The translations under genes and the position numbers were made by a program. This document shows positions 31,886-42,205 of a DNA stretch of 64,000 bases, one piece after another (within the stretch, counting starts at the first letter, position 1; the number at the start of each line of letters is the position of its first letter). A model generated the notes under the pieces. The model worked only from the letters and a program-made list of their open reading frames with translations. It had not been told where the DNA came from and ran no database searches. The DNA comes from Paralithodes platypus. Its lineage: Eukaryota > Arthropoda > Malacostraca > Decapoda > Lithodidae. The DNA lies in NCBI GenBank assembly GCA_032716605.1, contig CM064502.1, positions 54,680,368 to 54,744,367 of the forward strand, in the 5' to 3' direction.

Positions 31886-32034
31886 ACATAGAAGAGAGGT
31901 GGAAGGATGGAGTGAGAAAGTATATGGATGAAGGCAGTGCTGGTTGGGAGGAGGGGCATTGACTGACTGGTGACAGAGGTGCATGGGGGCGGTTCGTTCG
32001 AGGTCACCCCTTCGGGGATCACGGCGTCAGGCAA
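31886..32034 (+). pseudogene. LINE-3 3' fragment with GATA tail
   Basis: Last 150 bp of the same LINE tail as at 25832-26136 (AGAGAGGTGGAAGGATGGAG, then CGGGGATCACGGCGTC). Ends GGCAATAGATA and runs into GATA repeats. A stop interrupts the frame. Confidence 0.8.
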
Positions 32035-32049
32035 TAGATAGATAGATAG

Positions 32050-32178
32050 ATAGAGATAGATACACTGGCCACACAGATCTTATGATTCCCGCGAGGTGGC
32101 CAGGACCTAATCATAGTAGCGATAGCAACTTTAAGAGTAAGAGAAAGTGGAAGGAAGGGATAGCAAAGATGAAGGCTC
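32050..32178 (+). mobile_element. family J repeat, copy 2
   Basis: GATACACTGGCCACACAG, GCGAGGTGGCCAGGAC and GTGGAAGGAAGGGATAGCAA. Follows the LINE-3 GATA tail. Confidence 0.7.
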
Positions 32179-32374
32179 TCTCCCCACCCTAAGTCCTTCC
32201 GCCAATTTGCCGTACATGAAACAAGTTAGAGGTGAATAAATTTGCAGAGCATGGAAATTGCCTGAAGGGATTTATAATATAGTTAGAAATGGAAAGGAAA
32301 CATACCTTCACAACTTTTTCTGATTTCCAACTTGTTTTAATATTTTTTTTTTACTCCAGACCAACTTCTCTGTA

Positions 32375-32377
<3 letters not shown>

Positions 32378-32410
<33 letters not shown>
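32378..32410. repeat. poly-T tract
   Basis: About 32 Ts. Confidence 0.95.
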
Positions 32411-32414
<4 letters not shown>

Positions 32415-32972
32415 GTGTATATTGAGCCATTGTCTATAACTTCATTAGGGAGCTTATTCCACTCACCAATCATACTGTAAGTGAAGACATTTTTAATTGT
32501 GTCTAGGTTCGCTTTTCTGCCTCTTCATTTTAATTTGTTTCCTCTTGTGGAACTCTCTTTGCCTATCTTAAGGGGAGGTATTTAGTTTGTTCCCTACGTT
32601 TTCATCAAGCTTAAAATTACACCCTCTAGATCCCCTTTCACGATAAATTTGTACATTTTTCGGTAGAAAAATGTCCCGGCCGGAGGCCGATTGCTCTTAA
32701 ATTACAGGCTCGCTATCGCACGCCAGGAAATAATCGACACCTTAATGGCACGAAAGGTCTTAAAATTGACCGAAATGGGGCAAAATGTCTTAAAATGTCA
32801 AAACTACTAGGGTGAACGTCTGAAAATCTCAAAAGCAATGGGGCTAAACATGAGGGAGAAACGGGTCCAGAAAAAAATCCCTCAAGTGGAAATCTCCCCA
32901 TAGATTATTGGAATTTACGTGACTAAATCCTTTTAGAATCTTCAAACGCTCAATCACCTGCCCCCTTATTCT
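32411..32972 (-). pseudogene. LINE-4 C-terminal fragment interrupted by an A element
   Basis: On the minus strand, 32972-32900 reads KKRRIRGQVIERLKILKGF and 32567-32411 reads STRGNKLK, then VFTYSMIGEWNKLPNEVID. This is the C-terminal block of CR1/jockey-type LINEs (compare RLRGDLIQVFKIIKG and VVNLWNGLP in LINE-1A). Family A copy 22 lies between them at a TTAA that belongs to the LINE frame. The reading frame at the joined site is continuous apart from one stop after NKLK. Only about 75 residues survive. Confidence 0.8.
32572..32899 (-). mobile_element. family A copy 22, inserted in LINE-4
   Basis: TTAA at 32568-32571. The right duplication is missing (CCCCATAG). The pre-insertion site is inferred from the LINE-4 frame. 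Confidence 0.9.
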
Positions 32973-32983
32973 CCGTTTCTTAA

Positions 32984-33173
32984 GGGGAGATTTCCACCTG
33001 GAGGATTTTTTTCTGGACCCGTTTCTCCCTCATGTTTAGCCCCATTGCTTTTGAGATTTTCAGACGTTCAGACGTAAACTAATGGGGCAAACTTTTTATA
33101 ATATCAAAAGCAATGGGGCTAAACATGAGGGAGAAAGGGGTCAAGAAAAAATCCCTGAAGTGGAGATCTCCCC
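32984..33173. mobile_element. family A foldback derivative (copy 23)
   Basis: TTAA at 32980-32983 and 33174-33177. Both ends are A left ends: GGGGAGATTTCCAC outward to AGCCCCATTGCTTTTGA, then the inverse. This makes a 190-bp near-palindrome lacking every core hairpin and the normal right end. The two halves belong to different A subtypes. Confidence 0.88.
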
Positions 33174-33209
33174 TTAACGATTCATTTATTTATCTAGACT
33201 GTATATATA

Positions 33210-33484
33210 TATTTTTTTTTCCTCCCAAGACCTCCATCAAGCTTAAAATATGCCTCCAAGATCCCCGTGCGAGATAGATTTGTACATTTTTCGGTTGTAA
33301 ACTGCCATTCCTCCACAATCACAGCCTCGCTAATGCTCGCCAGGAACAAAGAGACACCTAGAGAGCTCAAACGGCCTTCAAATCGCCAAATTATAATGGG
33401 GTGAACGATCTTATAATCTCAAAACTAATGGGGCTAAACATGAGGGAGAAGGGAGTCCAGAAAACACTAAACAGACCTTCCCTT
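33210..33484 (-). mobile_element. family A copy 24, diverged
   Basis: Starts near the TTAA of copy 23. Core motifs are heavily mutated and the right end reads CCTTCCCTTCAGC. Confidence 0.7.
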
Positions 33485-33548
33485 CAGCTAAGGAGACAGA
33501 CGGCTTCTAGGACACGCCACATGTGTTAGGGTATTGTTCTCGGGTTAA

Positions 33549-33910
33549 GGGGAGGCAGACCGTTTGTTTGGTCTATTAATTCATTTATTCATATACAGTA
33601 TTTTTTAAGTTTCCTCCCTAGACCTCCATCAAGCTTAGAAAAACACCCCCTAGACATAAATTTGTAAATTTTTCGGTAGAAAAATTTCCCGGCCGAAGGC
33701 CGGTTCCTCTTTAAAATTGCAGGCACGCTATCGCTCGCCAGGAAATAATCTACACCTACATGGCACGAAAGGTCTTAAAATTGACAACGAAGTGGGGCGA
33801 AAGGTGTTCAAAATCGCCAAACTAATGGGCCGAACGTCTTCTAATCTCAAAACTAGTGGGGCTAAACATTAGGGAGAAGGTGGGGTCCAGAAAAAACGGT
33901 CTGCCTCCCC
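33549..33910 (-). mobile_element. family A copy 25
   Basis: TTAA at 33545-33548 and 33911-33914. Termini are perfect inverted repeats GGGGAGGCAGACCGTTT / AAACGGTCTGCCTCCCC. This is the best demonstration of family A TIRs. Confidence 0.93.
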
Positions 33911-34011
33911 TTAATTAAAAGGCCCCACTGAAGACCTAACAAGTTGGACAAGTGTCTCTGGACGCCGCGCGCTGGTTCCTCACCCCTCCCGCTTTACATG
34001 GGTTGGTAAGA

Positions 34012-34347
34012 GGGGGGGGGGGGGGGGGCGTATTTATTTGATTATTATTTTATCTTTATCAAGCATTACTTAAAAACACCCCCTAGACCCCCTTCAAGAT
34101 TATTTTGTACATTTTTCTGTAGAAAAATGTACCGGCCGAAGGCCGGTTCCTCTTAGGATTAATGGCTCGCTATCGCTCGCCAGGAAAAATCGACACATAA
34201 ATGGCACGAACGGACTTAGAATTGACAGCAAAATGGGGCGAAAGATCTTAAAATCGCTAAGCTAATGGGGCAAACGTCTTAAAATCTCAAAACTAATGAG
34301 GCTGAATATGAGGGAGAAAGGGGTCTAGAAAAAGCCACTACCTCCCT
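34012..34347 (-). mobile_element. family A copy 26
   Basis: The left end is expanded to poly-G; right TTAA at 34348-34351 after CTCCCT. Core intact. Confidence 0.8.
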
Positions 34348-34374
34348 TTAAGAAAGGAGTAAAAATTAAGTAAA

Positions 34375-34425
34375 AAGGAAATCAAGCAACAACAGGTCTT
34401 GTAACCCCTCAAGTTTACCTGCTCT
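34375..34425 (-). pseudogene. LINE-1A 3' UTR remnant
   Basis: AGGAAATCAAGCAACAACAG matches the reverse of the LINE-1A tail, then diverges. Confidence 0.6.
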
Positions 34426-34497
34426 CTGTAAACACTAGTTCCTCTGAATCTGATAATGTTTGTGTATGCTATGAGCGTTTGCATAGAACACCTTTAA

Positions 34498-34870
34498 GGG
34501 AGGTGACCTGCTTTTTGTTATTTCTGTCCTTTTCTCTCTTTCTCTGGCTTGTATCTATTCGGCCCCATTCAGCCAACTATTTTAAGACGTTTATCCCCAT
34601 CTAGGTGTCGATTTCTTCCTGGCGAGCGATAGCGAGCCAGCATTATATGAAGAAATCCGGCTTCGCCGGAGAAATTTGTCTATCGAAAAATGTACAAATT
34701 TAGCCTGCTGTCAAACAAAAATAAAAAATTTGCTGGCTCGCTACCGCTCACCAGTAAAAAATTGACACCTGGATGGGGATAAACGTCTTAAAACAGTAGG
34801 CTGAATGGGGCCAAATGGATACAAGCCAGAGAAAGATAGAAAAGGACAGAACAAAAACAGGTCACCCCCC
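34498..34870 (+). mobile_element. family B foldback copy 5
   Basis: TTAA at 34494-34497 and 34871-34874. Complete. Confidence 0.92.
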
Positions 34871-34943
34871 TTAAAGTTGTGGTTTTAGAATTCACGAAAC
34901 GCTCTTTAATCGAATATTTGGTTCTGGTCGGATTACATTACGA

Positions 34944-35051
34944 AGAGAGAGAGAGAGAGGTGGGGGGGGGGGGGGGAAGGGGCGTGTGGTTGTGGTAATG
35001 TGTAGATAATGTATAGAGGCAGGGAGTCAGAGAGAGAGAGAAGGAGAGAGA

Positions 35052-35086
<35 letters not shown>

Positions 35087-35145
35087 AGAGAGAGAGAGAG
35101 AGAGAAGGAGAGAGAGAGAGAGAAAGAATGAGAGAGAGAGTACAA
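34944..35145. repeat. GA-rich microsatellite block
   Basis: (GA)n with GAAGGAGA interruptions. Confidence 0.95.
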
Positions 35146-35236
35146 AGGAGTACAAAGGAAATCAAGCAACAACAGGTCTAGTGACCCTTCTAGGTTGCTT
35201 GTCCTCCAAAACACTGAGGATCAAGTGTCCAAACAG
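35146..35236 (-). pseudogene. LINE-1A 3' UTR fragment
   Basis: Reverse of the LINE-1A tail, from GTACAAAGGAGTACAAAGG to CAAGTGTCCAAACAG. Bracketed on both sides by (GA)n, as the complete LINE-1A is by (CT)n. Confidence 0.85.
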
Positions 35237-35362
35237 AGAGAGAGCGAGAGAGAGAGAGCGAGAGAGAGAGAAAGAATGAGAGAGAGAGAGAGAGAGGTAG
35301 GGGAGGGGGGGTAATGTGTAGATAATGTATAGAGGCAGAGAGAGAGAGAGAGAGAGAGAGAA
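35237..35362. repeat. GA-rich microsatellite block
   Basis: (GA)n with a GTAATGTGTAGATAATGTAT segment that also occurs at 34997-35016, so the two blocks were duplicated. Confidence 0.9.
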
Positions 35363-35527
35363 GTTAAGTGCCAGGGACAACCCTCATCATTATCCAGTGT
35401 ATTGATCACGTGATTCACTCGGCCTATGGGTGGGTGGGGGGGGGGGGGGGGGCAGAAGGAGGAAGGAAGGGAGAGAGGAAGAAGGGGAGAGTTTTACAAG
35501 GAGTTACAAGCAATAGTAAGTATTTAA

Positions 35528-35881
35528 GGGGGTTATCTTGTTTTTATTGGCCATCTTTCATAATATATATATATTTAGTTTGCTCCCTAGAAATCGATCA
35601 AGCTTTAAAAAAAAAAAACATCCCTTTCAAGAAAAATGTGTACATTTTTCGGTAAGAAAAAGTCCCGGCCAAGGGCCGGTTTCTATTAAATTACAGGCTC
35701 GCTATCGCTCGCCAGGAAAATATCTACACTTAAATGGCGCGAAAGGTCTTTAAATTGACAACGAAAAGGGGTGAAACGTGATAAAATCGCCAAACTAATA
35801 GGCCGAGCGTCTTAACATCTTAAAACTAATGGGGCTAAACACGAGGGGGAAGGGGCTCCAGAAAATACCCTATACCTGCCC
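35528..35881 (-). mobile_element. family A copy 27
   Basis: TTAA at 35524-35527 and 35882-35885. Termini diverged; core intact. Confidence 0.83.
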
Positions 35882-35930
35882 TTAACAGGCCTTGTAGTCT
35901 ATCCCACGACTGTAATCGACTGTACATTAA

Positions 35931-36311
35931 GGGGGGGGGGGGTTACCGGCTTGTTTTATCTTTGTCTCCCTTTCTCTCTTTCCCTGGCTTGTATCCCTTC
36001 GGCCCCATTCAGCCAACTGTTTTAAGACGTTCATCCCCATCCAGGTGTCGATTTCTTCCTGGCGAGCGATAGCGAGCCAGCATTGTATGGAGAAATCCGG
36101 CTTCGCCGGAGAAATGTTTCTATCGAAAAAATTACAAATTTAGCTTGCTGTCAAAACAAAAATATATATATGCTGGCTCGCTACCGCTCGCCAGGAAAAT
36201 ATTGACACCTGGATGGAGGTAAACGTCTTTAAAAAGTAGGCTGACTGGGGCCGAATGGATACAAGCCAAAAAGAGAGGGAGAGAAAGAGAAAAAAAGCGA
36301 GGTGGGGTCCC
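35931..36311 (+). mobile_element. family B foldback copy 6
   Basis: TTAA at 35927-35930 and 36312-36315. Left poly-G expanded; right end of the GAGGTGGG type. Confidence 0.9.
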
Positions 36312-36315
36312 TTAA

Positions 36316-36592
36316 ACACAAATGGTTCTATGTAGTGTACTGATAACAAAGGTGTGCAGTATATATACATGTTATCTGTTTAAACCTTTGTATTGAAGAA
36401 CTATTAATTTTATAAACTACATGGGAAGTTTGTTCAAGGTAGAACACATATTATAATTATACAACAGTTTCCACATAATATTAATGCTAAAACCTCTTCA
36501 GCTTTAATTTTCAGTCATTATTGCGTACTGCATGTAATTTAACAGATAATTATATATAGGATTAGGAAGAAGAAGAAGAAATATAATAAATA

Positions 36593-36595
<3 letters not shown>
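36316..36595. other. unique AT-rich stretch
   Basis: Nothing recognised. Confidence 0.4.
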
Positions 36596-36636
<41 letters not shown>

Positions 36637-36644
36637 TGAAAACA

Positions 36645-36718
<74 letters not shown>
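36596..36718. repeat. (AAT)n then (GA)n microsatellites
   Basis: AATAATAAT run 36596-36636, GA run 36650-36717. Confidence 0.95.
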
Positions 36719-36720
<2 letters not shown>

Positions 36721-36954
36721 ATGGGATTGAGAGTCAAGAGGGTAAAAGAAGAAGACTGCAAAATAAACTATAAACTAAGAAAGGAGGAACAACAGAGAAC
36801 GGTAAACAATATGACAGAAAATGGGAATATAAGGAAAGCGAACGGAAGAAGTAATGAGAACGGAAGAAATTAATGAGAGACGAAAGTAAATAATGATAAA
36901 GAGAATGGGAATATAAGGAAAGGGATCGGAAGAAGTAATGAGATCGGAAGTAAT

Positions 36955-37200
36955 TAATGCAATGTTGCATCTCTCTCGCTATTTTATCGCTACTATAATA
37001 ATCAGTGTTCCTCAGAGCTTTCCCAGTGTATACCACCTCCTTTACGTAGGGCACGTGGTATACCCGTCTTGTAACTCAATCCCACCCCTACTCTGTGCAA
37101 CTCTCCAACCCAAGAGTGAAACGTTACTCTCAAACTTTCTTCTACTCAGCAGCTGAGCTCTGGAACTCTCTCCCAGAATCAGTCTTTCCCTCTTTTGATA
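36955..37200 (+). pseudogene. LINE-2 (jockey-like) C-terminal tail fragment
   Basis: Begins ATGCAATGTTGCATCTCTCT, matching the NVASLALFYRYY block of the copy at 37774-39797, and continues through the AELWNSLPESVF end before breaking off. One frameshift. Flanked by a purine-rich tandem repeat (CGGAAGAAGTAATGAGA). Confidence 0.82.
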
Positions 37201-37534
37201 AATAATAGAAGAAAGTCGTAATAAAGACAATAAATAATATGTTAGCGTTTAAAAACAGAAAACGTTGAAAAATAACATACCAGGAAATTCAGAACAAAAT
37301 TACCGGAAAAGAGAAATATAGAAAAGACTGTTCAAAATAATAGTAAAACAAGTTAGTAATTTAAATAAAATAGAAATAAAGAATACCAGTGAAGATCATT
37401 GTATCTGTATTATTATATTAGAAGTAAGAAACCATATAAGATCATTATACGAAAAGGTTATAGCAACAGGTCTAAAATAGACAATAGAAAGAAATACATA
37501 TAATGAAGAAAGAAAATGGGAAACAGTAACATAT

Positions 37535-37535
<1 letters not shown>
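37200..37535. other. unique A-rich stretch
   Basis: No gene or dispersed element seen. Confidence 0.4.

Positions 37536-37537
<2 letters not shown>

Positions 37538-37578
<41 letters not shown>
37538..37578. repeat. (GA)n microsatellite
   Basis: Simple dinucleotide run. Confidence 0.95.
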
Positions 37579-37581
<3 letters not shown>

Positions 37582-37773
37582 AGAGCGAGACCTAAGTGGT
37601 GTGATCAACGGACCGCGGGAGACCAATGACTTCGCGTCCGACCTCTGAACTCCCCCTGTTACAGAGCCGCCCCCCCCCGCCCTACACACACACACACACA
37701 CACACACGTACAGTCGCGGCCAACAGTTATAGCCCTTCTTTGACAACTCATTTCACAGTAGTCTCTTTTTCTC

Positions 37774-39797
37774 ATGTTTAACCGGAGGCACTTGTGGCAC
37801 TTTGGCGCTGCCGACTGGGAGGCTCTTCGGCAGTACTTCTTTGGTGTCCCAAGGAACAACTTTTGCTTCCGTGGCCGGGGACCCTCGGAGAGTGCTGAAC
37901 ACTTTACCGAGGTAATCCTCTCGGGCATGACAATGGAATGTATATTCCATTTGCTTTCTCTCAGTCTAATGCAAAAATATCTTGGCTTGCTCTACTGCTG
38001 TCCGCAATAATGGTACCGTCGCCTTCAAACTCAAGAATCTCATACTTCCTATGTTTCTTCCCGGAATCAAGCCAAATCTGTTCTTCGCCTCACCAAACAT
38101 TCTTTCATCAATAATAAATGCACTGAACTATCCAACTCTAGCTCTTCCCAAACCTTCTAGCATTTAGCCAAAAACCTCTCCAACAACTTGTCTTCGTCTT
38201 TCCCTCCTCTTTTCCACTCTGACGGCACTACCGTCACTTCTACTGTAGAATCGAGTGCGAGGGAGCTGAAGCGAGACAGGCCACACGTCCTTCCTCCAGC
38301 CAGGCGGCCGCGGCACTCTGGACTCTGAGGCATACTCTCGCGAGATATACAGCGCTGCCAAAGGCAAATGTAGCACGACATTAGCGATAATTGCTCATTT
38401 TAGCGAATAGCTATGGTAAAGCTGCGGGTGAAGCCCGCGAGCTACGAAGCTCATTTTGGTGTCATTTTGAAGCTATTTTTTTATAATTTTTGGCTAAATA
38501 CATTTCATTTCATTCAGACACTTGCCTAATCAATCAGGAGTGCCTAAATGAGCCCTAATATGTTGGAAATAGGCAGAAATTTGCCCGCAGCCAAAGTGTT
38601 AAGGGCCGCTCTACTGGTAATCTTCTTTCTTATCTTACTAACTCTTGGTCATCCTCCATTCGGGACTTCGGTGAGACTTTTTCTGATGCGCTAGACATAT
38701 CAAAAGCCTTCGATAGAGCCTGGCACAAATCTCTTATTTCCAAACTGCCCTCCTTCGGTTTCTATCCCTCCATCTGTGCCTTTGTCTCTAATTTCCTTTC
38801 TAGCCGTTCCATAGCTGCAGTTGTGGACAGCCACCGTTCACTTCCCCAACCTATCAACTCCGGTGTTCCTCAGGGTTCTGTCCTATCTCCAATTCTCTTC
38901 CTATAATTCATTAACGACCTTCTCAACTGCACCTCCAGCCCCACTCACTCATATGCTGACGACTCTTCATTACACTATTCAACTAGCCTTCCACAACACC
39001 ATTCACAGCAGGAACTCCAAAACTCACGAAAGGAGGCCATAAAACACCTATCTTCTGATCTCTCTACTATCTCTAATTGGGGCAGAGAAAACCTTGTTAC
39101 TTTCAATGCTTCCAGAACTCATTTTCTACATCTCTCTACTCGTCACCCCTTTCCAGAAAACTATGACCTACTCTTCAACAACATACAAATTAACCTTTCA
39201 TCTTCTCTTCATATTCTTGGGGTCTCTTTTTCTTCTGATCTTGCTTGGAAAGATCATATTACCACCCTTGCTAAAACAGCTTCACAGAAGCTGGGTGTGT
39301 TCAACTGCCTCAAGGGGTTCTTTACCCCTGCACAGCTTCTTGCTCTGTACAGGATCACAGTGCGTCCATGTATTGAGTATTGTTCACATGTGTGGGGAGG
39401 ATCCTCTTACACAGCACTTCTAGACAAAGTAGAAAAAAAAGCCTTCCGTCACATTAACTCACGTCCACTCACCAATTCTCTTCAGTCTCTCTCTCTTCGC
39501 CGCAATGTTGCATCTCTCGCACTATTCTACCGCTATTACAATAATCAGTGTTCCTCAGAGTTCTCTCTGTGTATAGCACCTTCTCTTCGTAGAGCACGTA
39601 GCACCCGTCTTGCAACACAATCCCACCCGTACTCTGTGCAACTCTCCAACCCAAGAGTTTAAAGTTATTCTCAATCTTTCTTCTATTCAACAGCTGAGCA
39701 CTGGAACTCTCTCCCAGAATCAGTCTTTCCTTCTTCCTATGACTTAAATTGCTTCAAACTCCGTGTGTCCAGGCATTTTTTCTCGAATGTCCCTTGA
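37774..39797 (+). pseudogene. LINE-2: jockey-like non-LTR retrotransposon, degenerate
   Basis: 37780-37960 encodes a linker (RRHLWHFGAADWEALRQYFF) and 38020-38250 a further linker (AKSVLRLTKHSFINNKC), in shifted frames. 38262-38605 is unrelated sequence where the first polymerase motifs should be. From 38607 one frame gives DISKAFDRAWHKSL, SGVPQGSVLSPILFL, catalytic YADD, LHILGVSFSSDLAWKDHI and the C-terminal blocks to a natural TGA at 39795-39797. Stops: TAA at 38904-38906 inside the conserved LFL-FIND stretch and TAA at 39660-39662. Non-functional. No endonuclease remains. An A fragment begins immediately after its stop. Confidence 0.87.
38262..38605. other. non-LINE segment inside LINE-2
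   Basis: Unrelated sequence replaces the N-terminal reverse-transcriptase motifs. It contains GAAGCCCGCGAGCTACGAAGC. No target duplication is obvious, so insertion with deletion or recombination is possible. Confidence 0.5.
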
Positions 39798-39988
39798 TGC
39801 GAGCGTTAGCGAGCCTGTAATTTTAGAAGGAACCGGCCTTCGGCTGGGAAATCTACCGAAAAATTTAAAAAATTTATCTTGAAAGGGGGTTTAGTTTTTT
39901 TTTTTTTTAAAGCTTGATGGAGGCCTAGCGAGGAAACTCAAAAATATATCTAAATAAATGCACATACCCCAAAACAAGCACTACCCCC
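39797..39988 (+). mobile_element. family A copy 28, left-truncated
   Basis: Starts at GCGAGCGTTAGCGAGCC next to the LINE-2 stop. Right TTAA at 39989-39992. Confidence 0.8.
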
Positions 39989-40097
39989 TTAAACACCCAT
40001 TTCATACCCATTAATATTTTTAGAGTGTAGTTTTATGGGGTTTAAAGGCTAAGGATGAACAAGTGAGCACCCCCCTCACAAACTCCACCTGCCTTAA

Positions 40098-40471
40098 GGG
40101 GGGTGACTTGCTTTTTGTTCTCTCCTTTTCTCTCTTTCTCTGGCCTCTCTTTCTTCGGCCCCATTCAGCCTACTGTTTTAAGACGTTTATCCCCATCCAG
40201 GTGTCAATTTTTTACTGGTGAGCGGTAGCGAGCCAGCATATTTTAAAAATGTTTTTGACAGCAGGCTAAATTTGTACATTTTTCGGTAGAAAAATGTCTC
40301 CGGCGAAGCCGGATTTCTTTATATAATGCTGGCTCGCTATCGCTCGCCAGGATGAAATCGACATCTAGATGGGGATAAACGTCTTAAAATAGTTGGCTGA
40401 ATGGGGCCGAATGGATACAAGCCAGAGAAAGAGAGAAAAGGACAGAAATAACAAAAATCAGGTTACCCCCC
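40098..40471 (-). mobile_element. family B foldback copy 7
   Basis: TTAA at 40094-40097 and 40472-40475; the latter is also the left TTAA of A copy 29. Confidence 0.92.
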
Positions 40472-40475
40472 TTAA

Positions 40476-40793
40476 GGGGAGGAATTTAGTTTGTTCCCTA
40501 GACCTCCATCAAGCTTAAAATTACACCCCCTTGAGTCCCTTTCACGATAAATTTGTACATTTTTCGGTAGAAAAATGTCCCGGCCGAAGGCCGCTTCCTC
40601 TTAAATCACAGGCTCGCTATCGCTCGCCAGGATAAAATCGACACCTGAATGGCATGAAAGGTCTTAATATGGGGTGAAAGTTCTTAAAATTGCTAAACTA
40701 ATGGGGCAAACGTTTTATAGTATCAAAAGCAATGGGGCTAAACATGAGGGAGAAAGGGGTCAAGAAAAAAATCCCTCAAGTGGAGATCTCCCC
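40476..40793 (-). mobile_element. family A copy 29
   Basis: TTAA at 40472-40475 (shared) and 40794-40797. Confidence 0.92.
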
Positions 40794-40850
40794 TTAACCA
40801 GGGTTCGAACTTACAATACAACAAGGCGGTCATACTAGTGGTGCCTTAAG

Positions 40851-41209
40851 GGAGCCCAACTCGCTTTTTTTCTCTTTCTCTCCCTTTCTCTTTGGCTTGT
40901 ATCCATTCGGCCCCATTCAGCCTACTGTTATAAGACGTTTACCCCCATGCAGGTGTCAATATTTTCTTGGCGAGCGGTAGCGAGCCAGCATATACATATT
41001 TTTGTTTTGACAGCAAGCTAAATTTTTAAATTTTTCGATAGAAAAATTTCTCCGTACAACAATGCTGGCTCGCTATCGCTCGCCAGGAAGAAATCGATAC
41101 CTGGATGGGGATAAACGTCTTAAAACAGTTGGCTGAATGGGGCCGAATGGATACAAGCCAGGGAAAGAGAGAAAAGAAGAGAAAGATAAAACAAAAACGG
41201 TGACCCCCC
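40851..41209 (-). mobile_element. family B foldback copy 8
   Basis: TTAA at 40847-40850 and 41210-41213. The spacer is shortened and the CCGGCTTCGCCGG hairpin is deleted. Confidence 0.88.
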
Positions 41210-41295
41210 TTAAGCAGGGATCGAACCTACTGTATAAGCTCCCAACCCTCCTCGTATCATATAGGGTTAACTCATTCAGTTATCGAGTTGCCCTT

Positions 41296-41342
41296 TCCTC
41301 CCTCCCCCCCCCCCTCCAACCCCCCCCCCCCCCCCCCCACCC
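41296..41342. repeat. poly-C tracts
   Basis: Runs of C broken by TCCAA. Confidence 0.9.
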
Positions 41343-41409
41343 ACTTCTGCTATCTCTTCATCAGCTCTGCACCCACACACACATACACATTTATCCCCCT
41401 TTATACACA

Positions 41410-41414
41410 GATGG

Positions 41415-41447
<33 letters not shown>

Positions 41448-41481
41448 TATATAGATATATATATTATATCTATATATATAT

Positions 41482-41516
<35 letters not shown>

Positions 41517-41592
41517 TATAATATACTGGTATATATATATATATATATATATATTAATTAATTTATTTATTTATTTATTTATTTATTTATAG
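41410..41592. repeat. TC, TA and ATTT microsatellites
   Basis: CT run, then TA repeats with TAGATATATA variants, then TTTA repeats. Confidence 0.95.
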
Positions 41593-41664
41593 TATGCAAA
41601 GGTGAGCTTGTGTTCAATGTCCGGTTCGAGAGTGTTAACATTGGCAATGAGGCACAAGTTTTGT

Positions 41665-42196
41665 TAATTGGGTGATACCATCTCTGCCGGTGGTGGGGCA
41701 GAGGCCGCCACTATCGCCAGAATCAGATGGGGCTGGGGAAAGTTTAGAGAACTTTTGCCACTACTCACCATGAGAAGACTCCCTCTCCCCTTGAAAAGAA
41801 AAGTGTCATCTTCATGTGTTAGAAGTGCAATGACATATGCTTCAGAAATGTGGCCTGTCAGAACAGATGATATCAATAGAATGAAACACTTTGAGATGAG
41901 AATGGTGAGATGGATGTGTGGTGCCAAACTGCAAGATAGGATATCAAGTGAAGAGTTAAGGAGAAGGTTAGGTATCAAGAGTATCAGTGATGAGATGCGT
42001 ACTAGCAGGCTTGGATGGTTTGGACATGTGGAGAGGACAGATGAACTAAATTGGGTGAAAAGATGCAAGTCCATGAATGTGGAGGGAACTTCACCAAGGG
42101 GCGGACCAAGAAAGACGGGGGATCGGATATTGCGGTCTGATCTTAAATCAAAGAACCTGACAAGTGAGGCAGCTCTTAACAGGGTTGCCTGGAAGG
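41665..42196 (+). pseudogene. LINE-5 C-terminal fragment (RTE-like tail)
   Basis: Open frame encoding the C-terminal part of a non-LTR retrotransposon: LPLPLKRKVSSSCVRSAMTY, MWPVRTDD, RMVRWMCGAKLQDR, SSEELRRRLGIKSI, GWFGHVERTD, SPRGGPRKT. This WFGHVER tail is known from RTE-type and related LINEs and is distantly like the LINE-3 tail here. The polymerase is missing and the 3' end is interrupted by a LINE-1A copy in the other orientation at about 42200. Confidence 0.82.
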
Positions 42197-42205
42197 CCGC
42201 TATTA

